DNA of 64,000 nt, taken from positions 186,001 through 250,000 of the forward strand of contig NZ_JACCBX010000004.1 in assembly GCF_013409995.1 (NCBI RefSeq), in the 5' to 3' direction. Shown here in pieces: positions 29,173 through 37,568 of this stretch; the first letter of the stretch is position 1, and each line of letters starts with the position of its first letter. The notes beneath the pieces are model-generated. The model worked only from the letters and a program-made list of their open reading frames with translations, was not told the DNA's origin and did not search any database. The DNA is from Neobacillus driksii (GTDB lineage Bacteria; Bacillota; Bacilli; Bacillales; Cytobacillaceae). The translations under genes were made by a program, and so were the position numbers.

Positions 29173-30196
29173 AGCTTATTTCACCACCTTTTTCAGTTCG
29201 TAGCTGTTTAAATTGTTGTATTAATTTCGGGACAATTTCCAATGCATCTCCTACAATTCCGTATGTGGCTACATCAAATATTGGTGCATTTGGATCCTTA
29301 TTGATAGCGATGATTAAATCGGAGTTTTTCATACCTACTACATGCTGGATAGCCCCGGACAAAGCAATCGCAAAATATATTTTGGGGGTTACGGTTTCAC
29401 CAGTCTGGCCAATTTGCAGCTCATGCGGTAACCATCCTGCTTCAACCACATCTCTTGTACCGCCGACAGTTGCTCCAATCGTATCAGCTAGTTCATAAAG
29501 TATTTGGAAGTTTTGTACATCTCCCATTCCTTTACCACCACAGACAATAACATGTGCATCAGCTAAATTCGCCTTTTTTGTTACGTCATTCACAATTTGC
29601 AGTACTTTTGTGCGCATATCTTCTTCTCTTAGCGTAATGCTTTCCTCAATTATTTTCCCGGTTCTTCCTGTATCTGGAGAAAGAGCCTTCATTACCTTAG
29701 GCCTTACAGTTGCCATTTGCGGCCGATGCTTTTTACAGAGTATCGTTGCCATAATATTACCGCCAAATGCAGGACGGCTAGCTTCAAGTAAACGGTTATC
29801 TACGTCAACATCGAGCATGGTGGTGTCTGCAGTCAGACCTGTAACCAAATCAGTTGCCACAGCACTGGCTAAATCTTTTCCATTTGGTGTTGCCCCGTAA
29901 AGAATAATTTCTGGCTTGTATTTTGGTACAAGCTGCATAACACCCTTCATGTAGGATTCAGTCCGATAATCTTTCAAGACCGGATGGTCAACAAGATACA
30001 CTTCATCTGCACCATAGGCAATTACTTGGTTTGCTAATGGTTTTATGCCGCTCCCAAGTAAAAATCCAGCCAATGGAACTTGTAATTTATCAGCAAGTTT
30101 GCGGCCTGCACCGAGCAATTCGAGTGAAACTCCTTCAATTTTACCGCCATTTTGTTCAATGAAGACCCAAACGCCACGGTAATCATCAAAATTCAT
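29156..30196 (-). CDS. fixB: FixB, electron transfer flavoprotein alpha subunit
   Basis: 346 residues. The C-terminal FAD-binding domain shows VGGTRDVVEAGWLPHELQIGQTG and LSGAIQHVVGMKNS, the standard ETF-alpha signatures. Residues 1-200 form the alpha/beta domain that pairs with FixA. AGGAGGAG lies just before the ATG. The order fixA-fixB-fixC-fixX is the full conserved operon, so it belongs to the bifurcating Fix type rather than to a fatty-acid-oxidation ETF. Confidence 0.94.
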   Translation of the reverse strand: MNFDDYRGVWVFIEQNGGKIEGVSLELLGAGRKLADKLQVPLAGFLLGSGIKPLANQVIAYGADEVYLVDHPVLKDYRTESYMKGVMQLVPKYKPEIILYGATPNGKDLASAVATDLVTGLTADTTMLDVDVDNRLLEASRPAFGGNIMATILCKKHRPQMATVRPKVMKALSPDTGRTGKIIEESITLREEDMRTKVLQIVNDVTKKANLADAHVIVCGGKGMGDVQNFQILYELADTIGATVGGTRDVVEAGWLPHELQIGQTGETVTPKIYFAIALSGAIQHVVGMKNSDLIIAINKDPNAPIFDVATYGIVGDALEIVPKLIQQFKQLRTEKGGEISYARKI

Positions 30197-30225
30197 GTAA
30201 ACTCCTCCTCAGCAAAGAATAATCT

Positions 30226-31053
30226 TTATTGTTTAGATGACTGTAATGTTAATACGTCTTTTTGCTCCAGCAAGATATCCATGAGTTGGTTAACCTGCTC
30301 ATCTGGAGAGCCTTCAATTTTTTTCCCGCCTTCAGGACGAGGAGGAGTGAACATTTTTCCAACAATTGTTGGCGATCCTTTTAGTCCAAGCTGTACACGG
30401 TCCACATTTTCAAGATCACTAACAGCCCAAATTACCGGTTCATATCTTGCAGCTTTAATCATATTTGGCATGGGTGAATATTCGATCTGGTTTATTTCCT
30501 TTTCAACGGTCAGAAGACATGGCATTTCTGCTTGAATTAATTCATAGCCGCTGGATAATTTTCTTTTGATTAACACCGTTTTTTCTTCTAAATTAACTTC
30601 AGTTACTTCGATTACATTGGTTACCGGTGGAATATCCAACCTTCTGGCAATACCAGGTCCTACTTGACCAGTGTCTCCATCAATGGCATGCTTGCCGCAA
30701 ATAATCAGATCAACAGGAATTTCCTTGTTGATTTTTTCTAATGCTTTAAATAAGGCATAGCTGGTTGCAAGTGTATCAGCCCCTGCAAAAGCACGGTCCG
30801 TAATCAAATATCCCCGGTCCGCACCTATCTCAATACTTTTCTTAATCACTGCCGTTGCTTGCGGCGGTCCCATCGACAAAACTGAGATCGTACCTCCGGT
30901 CTTTTCACGAATGCTTACAGCTTCTTGTACAGCATGAGCATCATAAGGATTCAAAATGGCTGGTGCGCTTCGTCGGTCGAGTGTGTTTGTTTTGGGATTG
31001 ATTTTAATAATTTTTGTATCTGGTACTTGTTTTACACATACGACAATGTGCAT
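30226..31053 (-). CDS. fixA: FixA, electron transfer flavoprotein beta subunit
   Basis: 275 residues from the ATG at 31053 with GGGAGGG upstream; the frame open 21 bases further has no support. The signature CVKQVPDTKIIKINP starts the protein, and DLIICGKHAIDGDTGQVGP is the ETF-beta nucleotide loop. FixA carries the bifurcating FAD that oxidises NADH in the Fix complex. It is the first gene of the operon. Its leader holds a cre-like site, and its promoter is overlapped by a 20-base dyad. Confidence 0.94.
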   Translation of the reverse strand: MHIVVCVKQVPDTKIIKINPKTNTLDRRSAPAILNPYDAHAVQEAVSIREKTGGTISVLSMGPPQATAVIKKSIEIGADRGYLITDRAFAGADTLATSYALFKALEKINKEIPVDLIICGKHAIDGDTGQVGPGIARRLDIPPVTNVIEVTEVNLEEKTVLIKRKLSSGYELIQAEMPCLLTVEKEINQIEYSPMPNMIKAARYEPVIWAVSDLENVDRVQLGLKGSPTIVGKMFTPPRPEGGKKIEGSPDEQVNQLMDILLEQKDVLTLQSSKQ

Positions 31054-31091
31054 GTAGTACTTTCCCTCCCCCATTTTTGCTATGTTTGTTT

Positions 31092-31105
31092 TGAAAGCGT
31101 TTGCC
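31092..31105. promoter_or_regulatory. Candidate cre site in the fixA leader
   Basis: TGAAAGCGTTTGCC matches the core TGAAAGCG and T of the cre consensus but deviates at two positions in the right half. It lies between the predicted fixA promoter and start codon, a place where CcpA could block elongation. Confidence 0.45.
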
Positions 31106-31127
31106 TTCCTTGGTTATAAAAAATGCC

Positions 31128-31155
31128 ATATTACGATATATGTATCGCAACACAA
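31128..31155 (-). promoter_or_regulatory. fixA promoter overlapped by a 20-bp dyad
   Basis: Minus strand -35 TTGTGT (31150-31155) and -10 TAATAT (31128-31133), 16 bases apart. The sequence TTACGATATATGTATCGCAA (31131-31150) is an inverted repeat with CGATA/TATCG arms and outer TT/AA; it fills the spacer and touches both hexamers, as a repressor operator would. Confidence 0.55.
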
Positions 31156-31399
31156 GCATAGTACCAAACAATGATAGAATTCTTTTGTTAAAATTGATAA
31201 ATTTAAGGTATGTGGTAAAGTCTAGGAGTATAAGTGTAGAAGATTTTCATGATGTAAATGAATAGTAAAAAATAATAGAACTAATTTAACTATAAGAAAT
31301 ATTCGGATATAAACAATGATAAAAATCACAGTTTCTGTCTAATTATGTAGTTAATTTTATTTATTACTATTTTTAATAGATGAAAGGTTTGAGGCTGGT

Positions 31400-32131
31400 A
31401 TGATAGAAGTGTTTGTAGGAAGTGTTCTTTCCGCTTTATCAACGGGTGCAGGTGCTCTAATCATTCTTTTTATCAATCAGTCCCTTACACACCGCTGGAA
31501 GGATATACTCTTAGCTTTTAGCGCTGGAATTATGATGGCTGCATCTACAATTGGTTTAATACCAGAGGCTATGAAGCTGGGTGGTTTTGTTTCACTTTCA
31601 ATCGGAGTATTCTTTGGGGTTTTGGCATTAACCACTCTCGAAAAAAAAATTCCTCATATTGACCTCGAACACAATCAGTATGGAATTAAATTTGACGAAA
31701 AGGCAATGTTAATCATTGCAGCGATAACTCTGCACAATATTCCAGAAGGTATGTCTGTCGGTGTCAGCTATGCTTCGCAAACAGAGGACACGGGGAATTT
31801 AATCGCACTTGCGATTGGGTTTCAGAATGCACCAGAAGGCCTTCTTGTTGCACTGTTTTTACTCAATCAAAGATTAAGCAAATTTAAGGCCTTTTTACTG
31901 GCAACTCTAACGGGTGCAATTGAAATTGTTACATCTTTTATTGGGTTTTATTTAACTTCATTTGTACAAGGGCTTGTCCCCTATGGTCTTTCTTTTGCGG
32001 CTGGAGCGATGTTGTTTATTATTTATAAAGAGTTAATCCCAGAAAGCCATGGAGATGGCAACGAACGAGTTTCAACTTATGCATTTATTACTGGTCTATT
32101 AGTAATGGTCTTGTTAATAGACATTTTTTAA
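31400..32131 (+). CDS. ZIP-family metal transporter
   Basis: 243 residues with about eight membrane helices. Metal-site helices are recognisable: HNIPEGMSVGVSYA and the paired FQNAPEGLLVALFL. Members import zinc, iron or manganese down a gradient; ion choice is not visible. GAGG lies six bases before the ATG. The gene is monocistronic and divergent from fixA; no Zur or Fur site was recognised. Confidence 0.88.
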   Translation: MIEVFVGSVLSALSTGAGALIILFINQSLTHRWKDILLAFSAGIMMAASTIGLIPEAMKLGGFVSLSIGVFFGVLALTTLEKKIPHIDLEHNQYGIKFDEKAMLIIAAITLHNIPEGMSVGVSYASQTEDTGNLIALAIGFQNAPEGLLVALFLLNQRLSKFKAFLLATLTGAIEIVTSFIGFYLTSFVQGLVPYGLSFAAGAMLFIIYKELIPESHGDGNERVSTYAFITGLLVMVLLIDIF

Positions 32132-32145
32132 GACTCATGTGATTC

Positions 32146-32382
32146 TTAGACAAATACTTTCGGCCAAATCATAACCATTTGATTAAAAGCAAATCTCACT
32201 TCTTCGTTTGGCCGTGAAAATTGCTGAGCTGCTCTCTGATACTCATTTATTAAGACATCTAATTCTTGGCTGTATTTTATCGTTTCTTCACTTGTAAACC
32301 CTTTTTTATTTGCACAATTTATCATCATTGCACGTTTAACTTTTATTGCGTTAAGTATCTCAGAAGGGTTATAACTTTCCAT
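32146..32382 (-). CDS. Spo0E-like aspartyl-phosphate phosphatase
   Basis: 78 residues. The family signature SQELDVLINEYQ is present, preceded by KKGFTSEETIKY. Spo0E proteins dephosphorylate Spo0A-P and delay sporulation. A GTG start 15 bases upstream has only three-base spacing to its ribosome site, so the ATG at 32382 (GGAG nine bases before) is chosen. The promoter region upstream contains a 0A box, which would fit feedback by Spo0A. The gene neighbourhood matches the position of spo0E near ykvA in B. subtilis. Confidence 0.8.
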   Translation of the reverse strand: MESYNPSEILNAIKVKRAMMINCANKKGFTSEETIKYSQELDVLINEYQRAAQQFSRPNEEVRFAFNQMVMIWPKVFV

Positions 32383-32448
32383 ATCCACTCTCTCCACCTA
32401 CTCCTTACTCTTTTACATTAAACTGCTAAAAAATTGATTACTTGATGA

Positions 32449-32477
32449 ATTATGACAAGATTTTAGTAAAAAGTAAA
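32449..32477 (-). promoter_or_regulatory. Promoter of the Spo0E-like gene
   Basis: Minus strand -35 TTTACT (32472-32477) and -10 CATAAT (32449-32454) with 17 bases between, about 67 bases before the start codon. Confidence 0.55.
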
Positions 32478-32519
32478 CCCTTTCGCAAAAGTAGACAAAA
32501 CAAGCATTTTATTGCATTT

Positions 32520-32526
32520 TTCGACA
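32520..32526 (-). promoter_or_regulatory. 0A box (Spo0A-P site)
   Basis: TGTCGAA on the minus strand, exact to the TGNCGAA consensus, about 43 bases upstream of the -35 of the Spo0E-like gene. A near match TGTCGTA lies about 30 bases further upstream (32552-32558). Confidence 0.5.
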
Positions 32527-32579
32527 AGATTCTCATGTTTTTCTTTGCTGATACGACAATTTTCATGCTATTTTTGATA

Positions 32580-32609
32580 ATGTTTTAGTAAATTTATTTA
32601 CTAAAACAT
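32580..32609. repeat. Perfect 13-bp inverted repeat
   Basis: ATGTTTTAGTAAA and its exact complement around a TTTA loop. It lies between the mtnE terminator and the Spo0E-like promoter. It could be an operator or part of a tandem terminator; nothing in the sequence decides. Confidence 0.7.
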
Positions 32610-32612
32610 ACA

Positions 32613-32641
32613 AAAAACTGGCTTCTAAATAGCCAGTTTTT
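32613..32641 (-). terminator. Rho-independent terminator of mtnE
   Basis: AAAAACTGGCT/AGCCAGTTTTT arms with a seven-base loop, T run in the minus sense, about 40 bases after the mtnE stop. Confidence 0.85.
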
Positions 32642-32682
32642 ATGAATTGTCGATGAATTTCTTCTTTTTAATAAATTGGCAC

Positions 32683-33876
32683 CTATCCTTCTGCAGCCAA
32701 TTTTTTGAAAATTGCTAGCTCACTAATTCTTCTTACTGCTTCTCCTAAACGTTCCTCACTTGTGAGCAAACCAACCCGGACAAAGCCTTCACCCAGTTCA
32801 CCAAATGCAATCCCAGGTGCCACAGCAATATGTGCTTGTTCCAGGAGGATATCTGCAAATTCAGTTGAAGTAAACCCTTCAGGCACCTTTAGCCAAGCAA
32901 AAAATGATCCCTTTGGCGCCGTTACATTCCAGCCAAGAGAACGAAGCCCAGCTATTAAAACATTTCTCCTGCGCTCATAGAGATGATTCAATTCACGAAC
33001 ACATTCCTGCGGACCAGTTAAAGCTTCTGCTGCTGCCTCCTGAATACCGCCAAATATACTGCAATATAGATGGTCTTGTAAAAGCTCCACGGCTGAAATA
33101 ACACTGCTATTCCCTACTGCGAATCCGACACGCCACCCTGCCATGTTGTAGGTTTTCGAAAGAGTATATATTTCTATACCAACTTCTTTAGCTCCCTCAA
33201 TTTGTAAAAAACTCAACGGCACATTTCCATCATAACCTATTGCTCCGTAAGCAAAATCGTGGACCACACAGATATCATTTTGACTGGCTAGTTGGACCGT
33301 TTCCTCAAAAAACTCCTTAGTTGCTGCAGCACCGGTTGGGTTATTTGGATAATTAAGAAACATTAATTTTGCACTTTCAATTACATCAGCAGGTAATTCC
33401 CTATAATCTGGCAGAAAACTATTTTTTTCCCTTAGCGGCATCGTAATCATCTCAGCTTTTGCCAGCGCCACACCAGACAGATAATCAGGATATCCTGGAT
33501 CGGGTACCAACATGATATCACCAGGATTTAATAGGCATTGTGGGATCTCTACTAATCCAGCCTTACCCCCAAACAAAATAGCCACTTCACTATCTGGATC
33601 AATGGTTACATCATATTCTCGTTTGTAAAAATCCGCTGCCGCCTGCTTTAAATATCGATAACCCTGAAAAGGAGAATACTTATGGTTCACAGGGTTGGCA
33701 GCAGCCTCCTGCATTTTTTTTACGATATGTTGCGGGGTTGCTTGATCAGGATTACCCTGTCCTAAGTTAATAACATCATAGCCTGCTTCAATGTATTTCC
33801 CTACTTTTTTTACTAATGAAGCAAAAAACTGTTTCGGCAGATTATTTAAAGTTTGGGAAGTGGAAAATTGTTTCAT
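32683..33876 (-). CDS. mtnE: Methionine-salvage aminotransferase MtnE
   Basis: 397 residues. Close along its length to B. subtilis MtnE (YkrV) as I remember it: LPKQFFASLVKKV, VINLGQGNPDQATPQHIV, ILFGGKAGLVEIPQCLL, the PLP lysine in YTLSKTYNMAGWRVGF and FVRVGLLTSEERL. The enzyme converts 2-oxo-4-methylthiobutyrate to methionine, the last step of methylthioadenosine recycling. The other mtn genes are not in the window. The second of two adjacent ATGs is chosen because it aligns with the family start and has better spacing from AGGTG. No S-box riboswitch is visible upstream. Confidence 0.88.
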   Translation of the reverse strand: MKQFSTSQTLNNLPKQFFASLVKKVGKYIEAGYDVINLGQGNPDQATPQHIVKKMQEAAANPVNHKYSPFQGYRYLKQAAADFYKREYDVTIDPDSEVAILFGGKAGLVEIPQCLLNPGDIMLVPDPGYPDYLSGVALAKAEMITMPLREKNSFLPDYRELPADVIESAKLMFLNYPNNPTGAAATKEFFEETVQLASQNDICVVHDFAYGAIGYDGNVPLSFLQIEGAKEVGIEIYTLSKTYNMAGWRVGFAVGNSSVISAVELLQDHLYCSIFGGIQEAAAEALTGPQECVRELNHLYERRRNVLIAGLRSLGWNVTAPKGSFFAWLKVPEGFTSTEFADILLEQAHIAVAPGIAFGELGEGFVRVGLLTSEERLGEAVRRISELAIFKKLAAEG

Positions 33877-34002
33877 CATTACACCTGCTTTAATTCATTC
33901 ATTTTAAAGTTGAATTCTAGTCAAAAATGATATAACTTTTAAGACAGCTTGTAAAGAAAAAATTCAGAAATTTCAAATCGAGGTGTATTTGGGTGAACCA
34001 GA

Positions 34003-34033
34003 AAAACCACCTCCAATAATTGGCAGTGGTTTT
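34003..34033 (-). terminator. Rho-independent terminator
   Basis: AAAACCAC/GTGGTTTT arms with an inner CCAAT/ATTGG pairing directly after the histidine kinase gene. Confidence 0.8.
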
Positions 34034-34034
34034 C

Positions 34035-35096
34035 CTAACTATTTACCAAATGATTTAAAGGTAACTTAATCCTAAATAAAGTTCCTATTCCCTCTTCACT
34101 TTCAACTTCAATACTTCCATTATGTTCCTCGATAATTCGATAACTGACCATCAATCCAAGCCCAGTACCTTTTTCTTTTGTGGTATAAAACGGTTCTCCA
34201 AGTTTTTTAATTTTATCCTTCGGAATTCCCGTTCCTTGATCACGAATGGATATCTGAATAAGTTGGTCCTTAATAGAATTTATCGCAATAGTAATTTTCC
34301 CACCGTTCGGCATAACTTCAATTGCGTTTTTAATAATATTAATAAAGACCTTTTTTAATTGGTTGGGTTCACAATAAACGTATGGTAATTGTTCTTCATA
34401 ATGAGTATGGAATTGAACATTGTACAGCACAGCCTGAGCACTTAATAAATCTACAATTTCCCTCATTATTTGCCTAATGTCATTCTCTTGATATCTAATT
34501 TCCTGAGGCTTTGCCAAGATTAAGAATTCATTAATAATAGAATCAATTCTCGCTAACTCAGAGGTAATAACATCGTAATACATAGCGTGTTCAGCTTTAA
34601 TTGTTGGCTCTAGTAATTGAATAAACCCCTTTAAAGCAGTCATAGGATTTCTTATTTCATGGGCAATTCCTGCAGCAAGCTCGCCAATAACATTTAGCCG
34701 ATCCGATTTTCTTAGCTGTTCCTGCAGCTCAGCTTTTTCAGTTACATCTATAATAACAGTAAGGTTCATTCCATCGATAATTCCACGCTTGGTGGAGTAA
34801 TCAAAGTGTCTAACTCCCCCGTCAATCCCTTCAATCATCATGGATGAACATTCTTTGCCATTATTCGTTACCTGCTTAATATGATTCAGTATTTCCTGTC
34901 TTTTTTCATTTAAATGATTAAATAAATCTAGTACGGATTGTCCTACCAGCTTATCTTTTGAAAGCCCAAATATTCTCATTGCAGAACAATTGATATCGAC
35001 TATGTGATACTTGTCATTCCATAAAATAAGTCCATCCATGGAATCTTCAAATATCCTTCTGTATCTTTGTTCGCTCATTTGTAATGCCTTTTCCAT
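34035..35096 (-). CDS. PAS-domain sensor histidine kinase (KinE-like, short)
   Basis: 353 residues: one PAS domain (about 8-118), HisKA dimerisation domain with H-box GIAHEIRNPMTALKGF, and a HATPase_c domain with N-box, RDQGTGIP and the G2 box KGTGLGLMVSYRIIEEHNG. There is no membrane segment, so it senses a cytoplasmic signal. Its position beside mtnE is that of kinE in B. subtilis, a phosphorelay kinase, but KinE is about twice as long with several PAS domains. There is no partner response regulator, consistent with an orphan sporulation-type kinase. A second ATG at 35078 has a better ribosome site. Confidence 0.88.
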   Translation of the reverse strand: MEKALQMSEQRYRRIFEDSMDGLILWNDKYHIVDINCSAMRIFGLSKDKLVGQSVLDLFNHLNEKRQEILNHIKQVTNNGKECSSMMIEGIDGGVRHFDYSTKRGIIDGMNLTVIIDVTEKAELQEQLRKSDRLNVIGELAAGIAHEIRNPMTALKGFIQLLEPTIKAEHAMYYDVITSELARIDSIINEFLILAKPQEIRYQENDIRQIMREIVDLLSAQAVLYNVQFHTHYEEQLPYVYCEPNQLKKVFINIIKNAIEVMPNGGKITIAINSIKDQLIQISIRDQGTGIPKDKIKKLGEPFYTTKEKGTGLGLMVSYRIIEEHNGSIEVESEEGIGTLFRIKLPLNHLVNS

Positions 35097-35231
35097 TAAT
35101 ACACCAGCCCTATGAAACCCAAAATAAGGTAATACTCATTATCCTATATTCTATATTATAATATAAAATCCTTTTTGCTTGACAAAAAAAAAAATTAACA
35201 ATATAAGTAATTTTACTTAGGTAAAATATTG

Positions 35232-35270
35232 AAAAAAGGTAAAGCGTTATTTTCCCGCTTTACCTTTTTT
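35232..35270 (-). terminator. Rho-independent terminator
   Basis: Fifteen-base arms ending AAAGCG/CGCTTT with A/T runs, directly after the 2-oxoacid:ferredoxin oxidoreductase gene. Confidence 0.9.
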
Positions 35271-35273
35271 CTT

Positions 35274-37568
35274 TTAAAGGAATGGATTTTCGTGTTTTGC
35301 TTTTAGGCGCTGCCATCTTTTTTCTACTTCTGCTTCGAATTCTTCTAAAATAGGTTTGTTTTCTTCTTTTAGTAGATGTTTTGTTTTACCCATGTATTTA
35401 AGCCATTCAGAAATAGCTACTCGTTTGTTTTTATCTTCTGGATTGTACGTAATGCTTGTAACACCCTGTTCGACCTCATATAGTGGGAAGAAGCAAGAAT
35501 TTACGGCCTGCTCCAATATCGTTGCACCAAAGCGGTCTTCCGATTTCCAGTTAAGCGGACAGGTAATAAGAATTTTCCCATAAACCGTTCCTACATTTTG
35601 TGCGTACCATTGTGCCTTCGCACCCTTTTTAATTAAGTCTTGTGGGAAGGCTTCAGCACCTGTAAATACGTAAGGAATGTTGGTTGCCGCCATAATTTGC
35701 GCGGTATCCTTATGATGGAATCCTTTTCCCTTCTGTACCTTACCAACACCAGATGTGCTTGTCATATGACCAATTGGTGTAGAATAAGACATTTGTGAGC
35801 CTGTATTCATATATCCTTCATTATCATATTCAAGCATTATTAGCTTATGACCACGAAGGGCTGTACCAATCGCAGAACCCATTCCGATGTCCATACCGCC
35901 GTCTCCGGTAATCATTACAAACGTTGCGTCATCAGAAACTTCAATTTCACCACGACGTTTTAATTCAAGGAATGCTTCTAATGTTCCCGATAGCGTAGCA
36001 GCCCCATTTTGAAATAGGTTGTGGATCATCGTTTGTTTATGAGAACTATGCGGATAAGAAGTGGTCGTTACATAGGCGCAGCCTGTTTGGAATAACGTGA
36101 CGATATCCCCTTCTATCCCCTTAAAGAATAGTTCTAATCCCGCAAATATACCGCATCCTGGACATGCTCCGTGGCCGGAAGCAATTCGCTTTGGCTTACC
36201 AGTTAGTGCACGAAGCGGCGGTATTTTCACCTTAAGTTTATTTGTTTCTTCATCCATTCTTACATCTATTAAACCAGATTTGTACACATCACCATGCTGT
36301 GGTGTAATCACAGGCTTAAGCATTTTTTCCGGATTACCTGGAACATGTCCATAATAATCAAATGGTTTTTCAGCAAACCCTTTTTCCATCGCTCCAATGG
36401 TCATATCGAAAAATTTCTCAGCGTCACTTGCGTAGAAATCCTTACCTCCAAGACCAAAAACACGGCTAAGAACGATAGTTTGGTTATTTCTATCTTCTTG
36501 AAGTGCTGATTTTACTTCATGGGTTAAATTCGGTCCATTTGCACCATATGAATCTGCCCGCTCGCCCACTAATAATGCTTTTACATTTTTAAGCGCTTCA
36601 CGGATTTCTTTCGCTGGGAAAGGACGAATGATATTTGGGCTGATAACCCCTGCCTTAATTCCTCGTGCACGTAATTGGTCCACAACATCTTTTGCAGATT
36701 CAGCAGCAGAATTTAATAAGAATAAAGTAACTTCTGCATCTTCCATTTTATATAAGTCTAATATTGGATATTCACGGCCAGAAATGCGGGCATATTCTGC
36801 CGCAATCTCTCTGAATACCTCGCCAGCCGCATAAATCGCTTCAGATTGTTGGAAATGGTTGTTGATTAAGTCATCACCATTCATATGTGCACCAATCGTC
36901 ACTGGCTTTTTCGGATCTCTAGCAAAATGATAATCTGTTGGACACTCACCTACAAATTGTTGTACCACTTTCCTATCTTTAAAGTACTGCAATCGACGCT
37001 TCTGATGGGATGTAAAGAACCCATCGTAGGCTACAATAACTGGCAAGCGTACCTTAGAGTGTTCGGCAATTTTAAGTGCCATAATATTCATATCATAGAC
37101 AGCCTGTGGTGTTCTTGCTGTTAATATCACCCAGCCTGTATTTAATGCATAGTAAAGGTCAGAGTGATCTCCTCTAATATCAAGAGGACCGCTTACTGCA
37201 CGCGTAACAAGGTTCATTACCATCGGAAAACGAGTCCCTGCTTGGACAGGAAGCTGTTCAATCATATATAGGAGTCCATTTGCACTAGTTGCATTAAATA
37301 CCCTGGCACCAGTAGCAGCTGCACCATAGCAAATACCGGCTGACCCATGTTCACCATCTGCTGGGATTAACTTAATATCATGCTCGCCGCGGGCTTTCAT
37401 TTGGTCTAAAAATTGCGCTACTTCAGTAGAAGGCGTAATTGGAAAATAACCCATAATGTGATAATTGATTTGTGCTGCTGCCATTGCAGCCATTTCATTA
37501 CCTGATTCAAAGGTTGAGAGCTGCTCAGCGACAGCCAAACTAGTAATTTTATCCTCCAGCATTGCCAT
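35274..37568 (-). CDS. 2-oxoacid:ferredoxin oxidoreductase, fused alpha-beta subunit
   Basis: 764 residues. Residues about 15-440 are the PorA-like part (domain I with GYFPITPSTEVAQF, then the transketolase C-terminal-like domain). Residues about 470-760 are PorB: cluster cysteines in HGACPGCG and FQTGCAY, and the thiamine-diphosphate site GDGGMDIGMGSA with YDNEGYMNTG. The enzyme decarboxylates a 2-oxoacid (pyruvate most likely) to an acyl-CoA and reduces ferredoxin. The start overlaps the upstream gene's stop (TAATG). The substrate is not fixed by the sequence. A fused alpha-beta chain is unusual for two-gene systems. Confidence 0.85.
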   Translation of the reverse strand: MAMLEDKITSLAVAEQLSTFESGNEMAAMAAAQINYHIMGYFPITPSTEVAQFLDQMKARGEHDIKLIPADGEHGSAGICYGAAATGARVFNATSANGLLYMIEQLPVQAGTRFPMVMNLVTRAVSGPLDIRGDHSDLYYALNTGWVILTARTPQAVYDMNIMALKIAEHSKVRLPVIVAYDGFFTSHQKRRLQYFKDRKVVQQFVGECPTDYHFARDPKKPVTIGAHMNGDDLINNHFQQSEAIYAAGEVFREIAAEYARISGREYPILDLYKMEDAEVTLFLLNSAAESAKDVVDQLRARGIKAGVISPNIIRPFPAKEIREALKNVKALLVGERADSYGANGPNLTHEVKSALQEDRNNQTIVLSRVFGLGGKDFYASDAEKFFDMTIGAMEKGFAEKPFDYYGHVPGNPEKMLKPVITPQHGDVYKSGLIDVRMDEETNKLKVKIPPLRALTGKPKRIASGHGACPGCGIFAGLELFFKGIEGDIVTLFQTGCAYVTTTSYPHSSHKQTMIHNLFQNGAATLSGTLEAFLELKRRGEIEVSDDATFVMITGDGGMDIGMGSAIGTALRGHKLIMLEYDNEGYMNTGSQMSYSTPIGHMTSTSGVGKVQKGKGFHHKDTAQIMAATNIPYVFTGAEAFPQDLIKKGAKAQWYAQNVGTVYGKILITCPLNWKSEDRFGATILEQAVNSCFFPLYEVEQGVTSITYNPEDKNKRVAISEWLKYMGKTKHLLKEENKPILEEFEAEVEKRWQRLKAKHENPFL

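Larger units (their letters stand above)
31054..31399. other. 346-base region between fixA and the ZIP gene
   Basis: Divergent promoter region without a gene. It holds the fixA promoter, dyad and cre-like site listed separately; the rest is AT-rich with nothing further I can assign. Confidence 0.6.

Noticed and set aside
33877..34034. S-box (SAM) riboswitch before mtnE
   Set aside because: Searched by eye for the conserved helices; only a terminator hairpin of the upstream kinase gene is present.
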